Shown: positions 30,153-41,750, numbered from the stretch's first letter. The stretch is DNA of 64,000 nucleotides from Burkholderiales bacterium (GCA_030683105.1 JAUXMZ010000045.1:1-64000), one strand, 5' to 3'. Notes: generated by a model from the sequence alone, not told the origin. A program made the numbers and translations.

Positions 30153-31415
30153 GTGATCAAGCGCAACGCAATCTACGCACAGTCGGGCGGCGTCACCGCG
30201 GTCATCAATGCCACCGCCTGTGGCGTGATTGAAACCGCGCGCCGTCACCGCAACCACATCGGCAAGGTTCTGGCCGGTCGCGACGGCATCATCGGCGTGC
30301 TCACCGAGGACCTGATCGACACGTCCCGGGAGACCCCGGCGGCCATCCGCGCGCTGCGGCACACGCCCGCCGGCGCCTTCGGTTCGTGCCGGTACAAACT
30401 GAAGGGGCTGGAAGATAACCGCGCGCAATACGAACGCCTGATCGACGTGTTCAAGGCGCATAACGTCGGCTACTTCTTCTACAACGGCGGCAATGATTCG
30501 GCCGACACCGCGTTGAAAGTGTCACAGATCTCGGAGACGCTGGGTTACCCCGTCCACTGCATCGGCATACCCAAGACCGTGGACAACGATCTCGTCGGCA
30601 CCGACAATTGCCCCGGCTTCGGCTCGGTCGCGAAGTACGTGGCAGTCAGCATCCGCGAGGCCGGTTTCGATGTCGCTTCTATGGCGCGCACCTCGACCAA
30701 GGTGTTCGTGCTCGAAGTCATGGGCCGCCACGCCGGATGGATCACTGCGGCCTGCGGCCTCGCCACGGAACGGGAAGGCGACGCACCGCATATCCTGCTG
30801 TTCCCTGAAATCACGTTCGACCCCGAGAAATTCCTGGCCCGCGTCGAACAGGTGGTCAAGCAGCATGGCTATTGCGCCATCGGCGTGTCTGAGGGGCTGC
30901 GTGGCGCCGACGGCAAATTTCTGTCGGAGTCCGGTCTCAAGGACGCGTTCGGCCACGCGCAGCTGGGCGGCGTCGCCCCGCTGATCGCCAATCTGGTCAA
31001 GAACAAGCTCGGCTACAAATATCATTGGGCGGTCGCGGACTACCTGCAGCGCTCGGCGCGCCACATTGCGTCGAAAACGGACGTCGAACAGGCATACGCG
31101 GTCGGCAAGGCGGCGGTCGAGCTCGCCATCAAGGGCCGTAATGCGGTGATGCCGGTCATCGTGCGCAAATCCAACCGGCCCTACAAATGGGCAATCGGTG
31201 TTGCCGAACTCAAGGACATCGCCAACCGCGAGAAAAAACTGCCGCTCGATTTCATATCGGACGACGGCTTTCATATCACGGCCAAGTGCCGGCGCTACCT
31301 CGCACCGCTGATCCAGGGTGAGGATCCGCCGCCTTACAAAAACGGCCTGCCGGCGTATGTGAAGCTCAAAAACGCCGCGGTTAAGAAAAAACTGCGCGAT
31401 GAATTTAAAATCTAG
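30153..31415 (+). CDS. pfp: 6-phosphofructokinase, probably pyrophosphate-dependent
   Basis: AIYAQSGGVTAVINATACGVIETARRH; YFFYNGGNDSADTALKVSQ; GIPKTVDNDLVGTDNCPGFGSVAKY; GMGRHAGWITAA-like motif. Confidence 0.92.
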   Translation: MIKRNAIYAQSGGVTAVINATACGVIETARRHRNHIGKVLAGRDGIIGVLTEDLIDTSRETPAAIRALRHTPAGAFGSCRYKLKGLEDNRAQYERLIDVFKAHNVGYFFYNGGNDSADTALKVSQISETLGYPVHCIGIPKTVDNDLVGTDNCPGFGSVAKYVAVSIREAGFDVASMARTSTKVFVLEVMGRHAGWITAACGLATEREGDAPHILLFPEITFDPEKFLARVEQVVKQHGYCAIGVSEGLRGADGKFLSESGLKDAFGHAQLGGVAPLIANLVKNKLGYKYHWAVADYLQRSARHIASKTDVEQAYAVGKAAVELAIKGRNAVMPVIVRKSNRPYKWAIGVAELKDIANREKKLPLDFISDDGFHITAKCRRYLAPLIQGEDPPPYKNGLPAYVKLKNAAVKKKLRDEFKI

Positions 31416-31417
31416 CC

Positions 31418-31639
31418 ATGACTCTGGAAAGGGCAAAACAGTTATTACAAATACAGGCCGGCTTCGGCGGGCCTTATAATGCCAACTCGGCCAAGCTGAT
31501 TCTGTCCGAGGTCATGAAGGAGCACGGCCAACTGGCGGTGGATGGACTGATCGCCGAACTCGGGCTCGAAACCATTTTCAGCTTCAAGCTCGGCACCCGT
31601 TTCGAAGGCGGCCTGGCGCTGGATGCCAGGAAGAATTGA
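31418..31639 (+). CDS. Small hypothetical protein (73 aa) between pfp and hppA
   Basis: MTLERAKQLLQIQAGFGGPYNANSAKLILSEVMKEHGQLAVDGLIAELGLETIFSFKLGTRFEGG; tight spacing to pfp. Confidence 0.7.
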   Translation: MTLERAKQLLQIQAGFGGPYNANSAKLILSEVMKEHGQLAVDGLIAELGLETIFSFKLGTRFEGGLALDARKN

Positions 31640-31701
31640 TTTTTTCAAGCAATGCAGGTAAAAAGGCCAGCCTCAATGGCCGATAATCAAAGGGAGTAAT
31701 C

Positions 31702-33771
<2,070 letters not shown>

Positions 33772-33780
33772 ACCCCATCA

Positions 33781-33847
33781 GCCACAGAGAGCACAGAGTC
33801 TTGATTGAATTCTCTGTGTTCTCTGTGTTCTCTGTGTTCTCTGTGGC
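33781..33847. repeat. Family B inverted array (CACAGAGAA nonamer)
   Basis: GCCACAGAGAGCACAGAG ... CTCTGTGTTCTCTGTGTTCTCTGTGTTCTCTGTGGC. Confidence 0.9.
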
Positions 33848-33864
33848 CTAATTTCGGACTTTCT

Positions 33865-34389
33865 ATGAAATACTTGCTCGGAGAACGCCGGATTACGTGC
33901 AAGGGCGAGCACTGGATCGCCCCCAACGCCATGGTCGTGGGCAGCGTGGTGCTCGAACCCAACGCCAGCATCTGGTTCAACTGCGTGGTGCGCGCAGACA
34001 ACGAAGTCATCACGATAGGCGAGAATTCCCAGTTACAGGACGGCTGCGTGCTGCACGTCGATCCCGGCTTTCCGATCTCCATAGGCAAAAACGTAAGCGT
34101 CGGCCATATGGTCATGTTGCATGGCTGCTCCATAGGCGACGGCAGCCTCATCGGCATTAAAAGCGTGATCCTCAACGGCGCAAAGATCGGAAAAAACTGC
34201 CTGATCGGCGCCAATTCGCTGATCACCGAAGGCAAGGAGATCCCGGACGGCTCCATGGTCATGGGCTCGCCGGGAAAAGTAGTGCGCGCGCTCAGACCGG
34301 AAGAAATAAGCAGGATCAACGGTGTTGCCGGTAATTACGTAACAAGGCACCAGCTCTACAACCGCGACTTCAAACCCGATGCATCGTAG
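33865..34389 (+). CDS. Gamma carbonic anhydrase family (left-handed beta-helix hexapeptide) protein
   Basis: IAPNAMVVGSVVLEPNASIWFNCVVRADNEVITIGENSQLQDGCVLHVDPGFPISIGKNVSVGHMVMLHGCSIGDGSLIGIKSVILN. Confidence 0.93.
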   Translation: MKYLLGERRITCKGEHWIAPNAMVVGSVVLEPNASIWFNCVVRADNEVITIGENSQLQDGCVLHVDPGFPISIGKNVSVGHMVMLHGCSIGDGSLIGIKSVILNGAKIGKNCLIGANSLITEGKEIPDGSMVMGSPGKVVRALRPEEISRINGVAGNYVTRHQLYNRDFKPDAS

Positions 34390-34423
34390 CTGACCGCCCG
34401 GAGTCGCAGCGAGGGGGCGTAGC

Positions 34424-34651
34424 GTGAACAAGTATGGCTTCAAAATCCGCACTCGCGGCGGAATGACCGTCGAAAACCTGATGGTACAGGCGCACGACCG
34501 CGCCGAAGCCGAAAATAAACTCGGCCAGATCTACCATCATTGCGAAATTCTCGAGTGCACCGAACTCGCGCAGTCGACCAAAGGCGATGCGCTCGACCTC
34601 GAAGGCGTGATTTCGCTGATCGGCAGACAGGAAGATAGCGGAAAACCGTAA
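34424..34651 (+). CDS. Small hypothetical protein (75 aa)
   Basis: MNKYGFKIRTRGGMTVENLMVQAHDRAEAENKLGQIYHHCEILECTEL. Confidence 0.65.
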   Translation: MNKYGFKIRTRGGMTVENLMVQAHDRAEAENKLGQIYHHCEILECTELAQSTKGDALDLEGVISLIGRQEDSGKP

Positions 34652-34702
34652 AACAAACACAGTCAGCAAGCTGCTTACGGCTCACCGCTTTCGGTTTACG
34701 GC

Positions 34703-35467
34703 TTACTTCAGACAGCCACAGGCATCCAGTTCGGTCAGCAACGATACGTAGTCCTGCGCGCCGCGGCTCTCGGGCGCGTGCGAGAACACGTCTTTGCTGA
34801 GTGACGGGCTTTCGGCGACGCTCACGTTCTCCGCAATGCGCGTCTCGCATACCTCGGCTCCAAAGCGCTCCCGCAACTGGCGGTCGATATCCCATGACAT
34901 CTTGCGACGCGTATCAAACCGGGTCATGACATAGCGGCGTTGGACGCGCTCTTTCAAGACATGCTCGAGCGCCCGCAGCGTACGCTCCATCTGCAACGCA
35001 CCCCGGATGGCCAGGTAGTCGGTGGAGATCGGTATCAGCACGAGGTCGGCAGCAAGAATTCCGCTAAGGGACAGCACGCCGAGCATGGGGCATGAATCCA
35101 TCAGGACCGGCCGGTCGGTGTTCAGGTTCTCTCTGACGATGCCGGCATTAAGGCGATTGAGTATGTTCGGGCCTTTGCCGTACTGCGTGTCGACCTTGGA
35201 CAAATCAAGATGCGAGGGAATGATTTTCCAGCCGGCGTTGCTTTCCTGAATCAGCCCGGTCAGCGACTGGGTACTGGAATAAAAAGCATACAGGCTGCGC
35301 TCGGAGCGCGGCACAGTAATGCCGCAAATCCCCGACAAATGCGCCTGGGGATCGAGATCGATGACCAGTGGATCGGCACCGCGCCGCGCCAGCAGTGCCG
35401 CAAGATTGAGCGTCGTCGTGGTCTTGCCGACGCCGCCCTTCTGGTTGAATATTGCGATTTTTGCCAC
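34703..35467 (-). CDS. ParA/Soj-family P-loop ATPase, orphan
   Basis: MAKIAIFNQKGGVGKTTTTLNLAALLARRGADPLVIDLDPQAHLS. Confidence 0.93.
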   Translation of the reverse strand: MAKIAIFNQKGGVGKTTTTLNLAALLARRGADPLVIDLDPQAHLSGICGITVPRSERSLYAFYSSTQSLTGLIQESNAGWKIIPSHLDLSKVDTQYGKGPNILNRLNAGIVRENLNTDRPVLMDSCPMLGVLSLSGILAADLVLIPISTDYLAIRGALQMERTLRALEHVLKERVQRRYVMTRFDTRRKMSWDIDRQLRERFGAEVCETRIAENVSVAESPSLSKDVFSHAPESRGAQDYVSLLTELDACGCLK

Positions 35468-35688
35468 GTTGAGACTCCAGCCTGGCTGAAAACAGTCACT
35501 TAATCAATGGGCTAACAACTATTGTGCGCCCTGATTCAGTCCCTTGGCAACGCCTATTCGCGTATCTCGTGAGTTATCTCAGCGAAGGTCTTAGCCGGAA
35601 GCTGTCGATAGCCGAATCGTGCGCTTTGAGACGACCGGCATGCGCTGCTATCATCGCCCGACCAGCATTATCAACTGCGATCCTTAAG

Positions 35689-36849
35689 ATGAAAATTGCC
35701 GCCATAGATGCGCTGCTCGTCAACGCCTCCGAGAAATCCAACTGGTCTTTCATCCGCATGACCACCGATGAGGGCTTGACAGGAATAGGCGAAGCCTCGC
35801 TGCAGGGCTGGGAATCGGTGCAATTGGCCTATCTCGACAAGCTTAAAGCGGATCTGATCGGCAAAACCCCGCAACAGACGTTACCCCTGCTGCGCGCGCA
35901 CCCGCATTCACTGGGCGGACTGGTGGCCAACTCGATCATCAGCGCACTGGAACAGGCGGTGACCGATATCCGCGCCAAAGCCGCGGGCGTGCCCATACAC
36001 GCCCTGCTCGGCTACGCGCAGCGCAAGGCCATCCGCGTTTATGCCAACATCAACCGCCGCATCCGGGACCGCACGCCGGCCGGTTTTGCGGAAAACGCCA
36101 AGTCTGCAGTGGCCGATGGCTACAGCGCCATCAAGATCGCACCGTTCGACGATGTTTACTGGGAAGAATTCGGCAATCCCGAAGTCAGGAAACGCATCGC
36201 ATTGGGGATGGAGCGCGTATTTGCCACCCGCGCCGCCATCGGACCTGGCGTCGACCTGATGATCGATTGCCACTGGCGTTTTGACGAGGCGAGTGCCACG
36301 CAACTGATCCGCGACCTCGAGCCCGCAAAATTGTTCTGGATGGAATGCCTGGTTTCTGAAAGCCCGGAAAATCATGCTGCACTGTCGCGGTTGCGAAAAT
36401 ACGCCAACGAGTGGGGCACCCAGACCGCCGGCGCCGAGCGCCAGGTGGGCGTGGGCGGCTTTCGCGCCATCGTCGAAAACCGGCTGATGAACGTGATCAT
36501 GCCGGACGTCAAGTATGCAGGCGGCTACACCGAGATGCTGCACATCGCCGAACTCGCAGCACAGCACGGCATTGCCTACTCGCCGCATAATCCGAGCGGT
36601 CCGCTGTGCACCATGGCGACATTGCATTTATGCGCGCTGGCGGGAAATTTCCTGATCATGGAACACCAGCTTGCCGAGAGTTCAGTCTATCTCGATATCA
36701 TGAAAGGCGAGCATCCGAAACTGGTGGACGGCTGCTATGCCGTGCCCGACACACCGGGAGTCGGGATGGAACTCAACGACGAGGCAATCCGCGCCCATCC
36801 CTACAAACCGTTGCCGGCGAGCGCGCTGCGCGACCCGCGGCTGGGTTAA
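35689..36849 (+). CDS. Mandelate racemase/muconate lactonizing enzyme family (enolase superfamily)
   Basis: MKIAAIDALLVNASEKSNWSFIRMTTDEGLTGIGEAS; VDLMIDCHWRFD; HGIAYSPHNPSGPLCTMATLH; start set at internal Met. Confidence 0.9.
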   Translation: MKIAAIDALLVNASEKSNWSFIRMTTDEGLTGIGEASLQGWESVQLAYLDKLKADLIGKTPQQTLPLLRAHPHSLGGLVANSIISALEQAVTDIRAKAAGVPIHALLGYAQRKAIRVYANINRRIRDRTPAGFAENAKSAVADGYSAIKIAPFDDVYWEEFGNPEVRKRIALGMERVFATRAAIGPGVDLMIDCHWRFDEASATQLIRDLEPAKLFWMECLVSESPENHAALSRLRKYANEWGTQTAGAERQVGVGGFRAIVENRLMNVIMPDVKYAGGYTEMLHIAELAAQHGIAYSPHNPSGPLCTMATLHLCALAGNFLIMEHQLAESSVYLDIMKGEHPKLVDGCYAVPDTPGVGMELNDEAIRAHPYKPLPASALRDPRLG

Positions 36850-36853
36850 GCGC

Positions 36854-36909
36854 AATGGACAGGATTCACAGGATTGCCCGGGATTAACAGGATGAAACAA
36901 ACAGGATAA
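36854..36909. repeat. Family D half-palindrome (ACAGGATTN nonamer), left arm
   Basis: TGGACAGGATTCACAGGATTgcccGGGATTAACAGGAT...ACAGGAT; inverted partner at 41704-41747. Confidence 0.75.
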
Positions 36910-36936
36910 AAACCAGAATCCGGTTAATCAGGTTGC

Positions 36937-36970
36937 CCCCCCCTGGTTCGAGCCCAGGTTTGGGGAGCCA
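36937..36970 (+). other. tRNA 3'-end-like remnant (T-arm and acceptor strand)
   Basis: ccctggttcgagcccaggtttggggagcca: CCTGG-TTCGAGC-CCAGG T-arm followed by GCCA, with no matching 5' half upstream. Confidence 0.4.
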
Positions 36971-36973
36971 CAC

Positions 36974-37012
36974 AAAAAAAGGGGTTAGCGAAGAGCTAGC
37001 CCCTTTTTCTTT
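36974..37012 (+). terminator. Intrinsic terminator after tRNA-like remnant
   Basis: ggggttagc-gaaga-gctagcccc-tttttcttt. Confidence 0.75.
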
Positions 37013-37126
37013 GCGCTCTTCGCCGAAAAATTTGAATACCGAGCGCGGACTGTTAATCTGCCGAAAAACGCAATAATTCACTGCATTAGAAACAATAAAG
37101 GGATGTATAGCGAAAAATCCGGCCCA

Positions 37127-38731
37127 TTACCATGCATAACTCACCCCCGCACCGCCTCGCGGATCGGATCCCCCGCGCATCTGCCCGCCAATCGTCGATA
37201 TTACATGCGCGCGAGACATGATCGGCTCAAAGCTGTGCGGGCTGTGAAAGACTTGATGCCCCATTGAACGCAGTTTTTCGATCACCGATCTCTGGATAGT
37301 CGCTTCTGCATGTATGCCTCGTCCTTCGCAATGGATCCTAGGGACGGTCACCGCTTCGACCGGCGACATGCCGAAATCAACGATATTAAGTATCCCCTGC
37401 AGGGTTGCGCTGATGATGACGCTGCCGCCCGGCGCTCCCGCCACTAATACCGGCTTGCCATCCTTGAGCAGCATAGTAGGCACCATACCGGTCGTCCGCG
37501 CCTTTCCGGGCGCCATGGAATTTCTGCGGCCCGGTACTGGGTCAAATAGTTTCATCGAGTTGTTGTAGTTGAATCCGAGACCTGGAGTGACCACGCCGGA
37601 GGCTGTCCCAAGGGTGTGAGTGAGCGACACGGCGTTGCCCTGATCATCCATTGCACATAGATGTGTCGTGCAGGATGGCGGGGATAACTCCTCGTTGCCC
37701 CAAAAATCGCCGTTTTCGATACGGTTGGCCCAGTACATTGCGCGTGCTTTGGAAATCAGCATATCCGTGGGCACATCAGCAAACCGGGGATCACCGAGAT
37801 ATGCATTTCGGTCCACGTGCGCTGCCGCCATCGCACGTGCAACCAGGTCAATATGACGTTCAGACGAATGATTGAGTTGGTTGAGATCAAAATGCTCCAG
37901 AATTTGCAGCATTTGAATAATTGTGGCCCCGCTTCCCGGGGGCGGGTTGGAGCGCACCACATAGCCTCGATAGCTGCCTTCCAGCGGAGGCCCTTGGTCC
38001 GGTTGATAGGCTGCGATATCCGCTCGCGTCACATACGATCCGTTGGTCTCTAGATCCCGGGCAACTTCGTCTCCGAGGCTGCCGTGGTGGAATTCCCGCC
38101 AGCCACCCCGCGCCAACCGGTCGAGCGTGCGTGCGTAGTCGGGCAAGCGCATCACTTCCCCGACCTCGTAGAAACGCCCCTCAGGATGCAAGTAGACGCG
38201 GGCGCATTCAGCCGTCTTCCTGATGCGCGTCATGCCGTCGGGAATCCCGGGTTGCCAGTACCGAGTCCACACGCTGGCCGCATGGGGGGTCACGACAATC
38301 CCATCTTCAGCTTGCGCAATCGCGGGCGCGATCAAATCGGACCAAGGCAACGTGCCGTGCTGCTCGTGAAACAGCCCTAGTCCCGCAGGCGTACAGGGGG
38401 TCATAATCGACGTATAGCCGATTTCGCTTCGATAATCATCGAACAGGCTGTAACCCGATATAGGGGTTCGCCCCTTGCAGTCTTTCTCCCACATATCGGG
38501 ACGGACTCTGGCCCCGGCCCTGTTGTAGAAGTCGATCATTCCGCTATGTCCGGCGTCAGCCCGGTAATAGTGAAGGGTCCCCATGCCACCGATGCCGCAC
38601 ATGAATGGATCGTTCACCATTTGCGCGAATGCCGTTGCAACCGCCGCATCGAATGCATTGCCTCCCCTCTGAAGCACTTCGGCGCCGACATCTGCGGCAC
38701 GCGGTTGCGGACAAACGACAACACCTTTCAT
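37127..38731 (-). CDS. ggt: Gamma-glutamyltransferase family (Ntn hydrolase)
   Basis: VVCPQPRAADVGAEVLQRGGNAFDAAVATAFAQMVNDPFMCGIGG; TTHLCAMDDQGNAVSLTHTL; GVVTPGLGFNYNNSMKLFDP. Confidence 0.94.
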   Translation of the reverse strand: MKGVVVCPQPRAADVGAEVLQRGGNAFDAAVATAFAQMVNDPFMCGIGGMGTLHYYRADAGHSGMIDFYNRAGARVRPDMWEKDCKGRTPISGYSLFDDYRSEIGYTSIMTPCTPAGLGLFHEQHGTLPWSDLIAPAIAQAEDGIVVTPHAASVWTRYWQPGIPDGMTRIRKTAECARVYLHPEGRFYEVGEVMRLPDYARTLDRLARGGWREFHHGSLGDEVARDLETNGSYVTRADIAAYQPDQGPPLEGSYRGYVVRSNPPPGSGATIIQMLQILEHFDLNQLNHSSERHIDLVARAMAAAHVDRNAYLGDPRFADVPTDMLISKARAMYWANRIENGDFWGNEELSPPSCTTHLCAMDDQGNAVSLTHTLGTASGVVTPGLGFNYNNSMKLFDPVPGRRNSMAPGKARTTGMVPTMLLKDGKPVLVAGAPGGSVIISATLQGILNIVDFGMSPVEAVTVPRIHCEGRGIHAEATIQRSVIEKLRSMGHQVFHSPHSFEPIMSRAHVISTIGGQMRGGSDPRGGAGVSYAW

Positions 38732-39001
38732 GACCTTGCACTCCTATGGATTGCCAGAGACTGTGAAATTAACACGGGACCATCGGAGCGACCATGAAAA
38801 GCGCTCGTTCGATGCACTATCCACCATCCGGACCAGAAATTCTAATCACGTGCCGCGTGATTTCGCACTCCCCGGGCCTTTATGCATCCGGAGCAACGGC
38901 AGCAGGGCTGTGCCGGCTTGCGTCCATGATTACTTGCTGTTAGCTTCAATTTCTTAAAAATCATATTATCTCGCTATCAACCCCAAAAAAGGAGACGGCA
39001 C

Positions 39002-39994
39002 ATGAGGAAGCTCAAGGACACGTGGCCATGGATATCGGCAATCGTCGCGATTTCGATTGTGATGATGCCGGCAAACTCCCTTGCGCAGGAATTTCCAACT
39101 AAGCCGATGCGCATGGTGCTACGTGCGCCCCCCGGAGGTGCCGACGACATGCAGGCACGCTTGCTCGCGCCGCAACTGCGGCAGGTTCTGGGGCAGCCAG
39201 TCATTATTGACTATCGCCCAGGCGCCGGTGGTCTGGTGGCCTGGGACTACATGGCCAAACTGCCGCCCGATGCGCACACCATCATGCTCACTGCATCGGG
39301 TCTGGCTTCGGTGAGAAGCCTGCGGCCCAGTACCACAATCGATCCTTGGCGCGACTACACATGGATATCGCAGGTATCCAGCTTCATGCTCATTTTTACG
39401 GCTCACCCTTCCCTGCCCGTCAAAAACCTCAAGGAACTCATTGCGTTGGCTAAGAAACGGCCTGGTGAACTCAATTATGGTTCAACGGGCGTCGGCGCGA
39501 CGCCACATCTTGCTGCGGAATACTTCAAGGCGGAAGCCAAAATCAATTCGCCCCATATCCCATATAAAGGGGCCGCAGCCATGTTCCTCGATCTGCTGGG
39601 CGGGCGCATCGAGTGGGGCACATCAACTACTGCGGGTGCCATTCCGCACATTCATAACGGCCGTCTGCGTGCCTTGGCCGTGACCGGGTCAAAACGCCTG
39701 CCTGACTTGCCGGACGTGCCGACAGTTGCAGAAGCGGCAGGGCTGAACGGTTTTGAGTTCACCGGGTTCTACGCAATTATCGCGCCACCCAATATTCCAA
39801 AGGACGTCGCAAACAAGCTATCTGAAGCCGTCATTAAGGTCGTATCCACGCCAGAATTCAAGGAGCAGTTTTCCAAAGCTGTTGCCGGCATGGAGGCGCA
39901 GGCCAATACGCCCGGCCAGATGCTCGAAATGGCCAAGAAGGATTCCGCCAAGGTTGAAAAAATAGTCCGCGCCGCGAACATCAAAGTGGACTGA
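39002..39994 (+). CDS. Bug-family TTT substrate-binding protein
   Basis: QEFPTKPMRMVLRAPPGGADDMQARLLAPQLRQVLGQPVIIDYRPGAGG. Confidence 0.93.
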   Translation: MRKLKDTWPWISAIVAISIVMMPANSLAQEFPTKPMRMVLRAPPGGADDMQARLLAPQLRQVLGQPVIIDYRPGAGGLVAWDYMAKLPPDAHTIMLTASGLASVRSLRPSTTIDPWRDYTWISQVSSFMLIFTAHPSLPVKNLKELIALAKKRPGELNYGSTGVGATPHLAAEYFKAEAKINSPHIPYKGAAAMFLDLLGGRIEWGTSTTAGAIPHIHNGRLRALAVTGSKRLPDLPDVPTVAEAAGLNGFEFTGFYAIIAPPNIPKDVANKLSEAVIKVVSTPEFKEQFSKAVAGMEAQANTPGQMLEMAKKDSAKVEKIVRAANIKVD

Positions 39995-40005
39995 GTGAGA
40001 AAAAA

Positions 40006-41508
40006 ATGGCCAGAATTGCAATCGGCGGGTTTCAACATGAGACGAATTGTTTCATACCATCGCGTACGGACTTCAATGCATTTCTGACGATCGGCGACCG
40101 CCCGTCGCTCTCCAGGGGCGATGACATTTTCAAGAATCTCCCCGGACGTGCATTTGCGATGTCCGGATTTTTGGCCGATATGGCAGCAAACCACAATCTC
40201 GTTCCACTGGTCTGGACCAGCGGAGGAGCCGGCGGCTATGTGACCAGCGATGCCTACGAGCGTATTGTTGGTGAACTGATTGGCAGACTGTCGCTGGCCC
40301 TGCCGGTGGATGCCGTATACCTTGATCTTCATGGCGCGATGTGTTCGGCGGACTTTCCCGACGGGGAAGGGGAAATCCTTCGTCGCGTCAGGGCCGTAGT
40401 GGGCACCGAAGTTCCGATCGTGATCAGTTTGGACTACCACACCAACCTCACCGCCGCGATGGCCAAGTTTACCGACGGCATGGCGATCTATCATACCTAT
40501 CCGCATGTGGACCGGCCGCAGACCGGAAGCAGAGCCGCACGCATCCTCACCACGGTGCTAAGCCGCGGCAGACCAACGGCGCGTGCCTTTCGAAAAATAC
40601 CGTTCCTGATCCCGCTTAACTTTCAATGTACGTTGGTCGAACCTTCCAAAGGCATTGTGCGCAAATCTGCCGAGCATGAAATTGGTGACGTATTAAATCT
40701 TTGTTATGGTGCGGGCTTTCCGCCCTCTGACCTGAATGAATGTGGACCGGGTGTCATATCCCACGGCTACTCGCAAAAGTCGATAGACGATGCGACGGAT
40801 GATCTAGCCAACATGATTTGCAACATGGAGTCTCTGTTTGCCCAGCCGCTGCTCACCCCAGATGAATCGGTTCTGGAAGCCATGAAACTGGGCAAGCAGG
40901 CGGCACGACCGGTGGTTATCGCAGACACTCAGGATAATCCCGGATGCGGTGGATCCGGCGATACGACCGGAATGCTGGAAGCCCTTGTACGCAACAAGGC
41001 CGAGAAAGCGGCGCTCTGCGTGCTCGCAGATCCTCAGGCTGCCGCGATGGCCCACAAGGCTGGAGAAGGCGCTCAGATCACCGTTGACCTGGGCGGTAGC
41101 ACACCAATTCCCGGTGTCAGGCCTTTTCACGGCACTTTCCGAGTCGCACGCCTGAGCAATGGCCGATTCATGTGCAAAGGTCCCTGCGTGGGCGGGCGGG
41201 AAGCTAACCTAGGGCCAACTGCCCTGCTCGTCATTGATGACATTAGCATCGTTGTGGCGAGCAAACGCATGCAGGCCTATGACTTGGAGATCTTCCGGCA
41301 CCTGGGCGTGGAACCCACCGAAAAGAAAATTCTCGTGGTCAAGAGCACCTGTCATTTCCGGGCCGATTTCGAACCGATTGCCGAGAAAGTCCTCGTAGCC
41401 ATTGCACCCGGCGGGCATTTGGTCGACACCAAGCAGTATCCATACAAGCATCTCAGGGCCGGTGTGCGTCTTGAACCGATGGGTCCGGCTTTTACGCCGC
41501 CAACGTGA
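40006..41508 (+). CDS. M81 family metallopeptidase (microcystinase C/MlrC-like)
   Basis: RIAIGGFQHETNCFIPSRTDF; DAVYLDLHGAMCS; VISLDYHTNLTAAMA; DTQDNPGCGGSGDTTGML. Confidence 0.93.
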   Translation: MARIAIGGFQHETNCFIPSRTDFNAFLTIGDRPSLSRGDDIFKNLPGRAFAMSGFLADMAANHNLVPLVWTSGGAGGYVTSDAYERIVGELIGRLSLALPVDAVYLDLHGAMCSADFPDGEGEILRRVRAVVGTEVPIVISLDYHTNLTAAMAKFTDGMAIYHTYPHVDRPQTGSRAARILTTVLSRGRPTARAFRKIPFLIPLNFQCTLVEPSKGIVRKSAEHEIGDVLNLCYGAGFPPSDLNECGPGVISHGYSQKSIDDATDDLANMICNMESLFAQPLLTPDESVLEAMKLGKQAARPVVIADTQDNPGCGGSGDTTGMLEALVRNKAEKAALCVLADPQAAAMAHKAGEGAQITVDLGGSTPIPGVRPFHGTFRVARLSNGRFMCKGPCVGGREANLGPTALLVIDDISIVVASKRMQAYDLEIFRHLGVEPTEKKILVVKSTCHFRADFEPIAEKVLVAIAPGGHLVDTKQYPYKHLRAGVRLEPMGPAFTPPT

Positions 41509-41703
41509 TCCCCGTCCTAGCCCTACAGCAGCCGGTCTTCAAGCTAATCAGGGAATAGACAAAAAATTTAAACACGCCCTTGGTCGCGGACTCGCAGGAG
41601 GCGGATAGAAAACAAGCTGGCTAAACCGTGACGAGTTCAGCTGGCATCAGCGAGTGTTGGGGAGTGAGCACTTCATATTTATCAATATAAACAGCCACTT
41701 ACT

Positions 41704-41747
41704 GATCCTGTGCAGCCTGCATTCAATCCTGTTAATCCTGTCTATTG
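41704..41747. repeat. Family D half-palindrome, right arm
   Basis: GATCCTGTGCAGCCTGCATTCAATCCTGTTAATCCTGTCTATTG. Confidence 0.75.
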
Positions 41748-41750
41748 CTA

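Noticed and set aside
34703-35467. Plasmid partition locus
   Set aside because: ParA stands alone with no ParB, replication or conjugation genes nearby.
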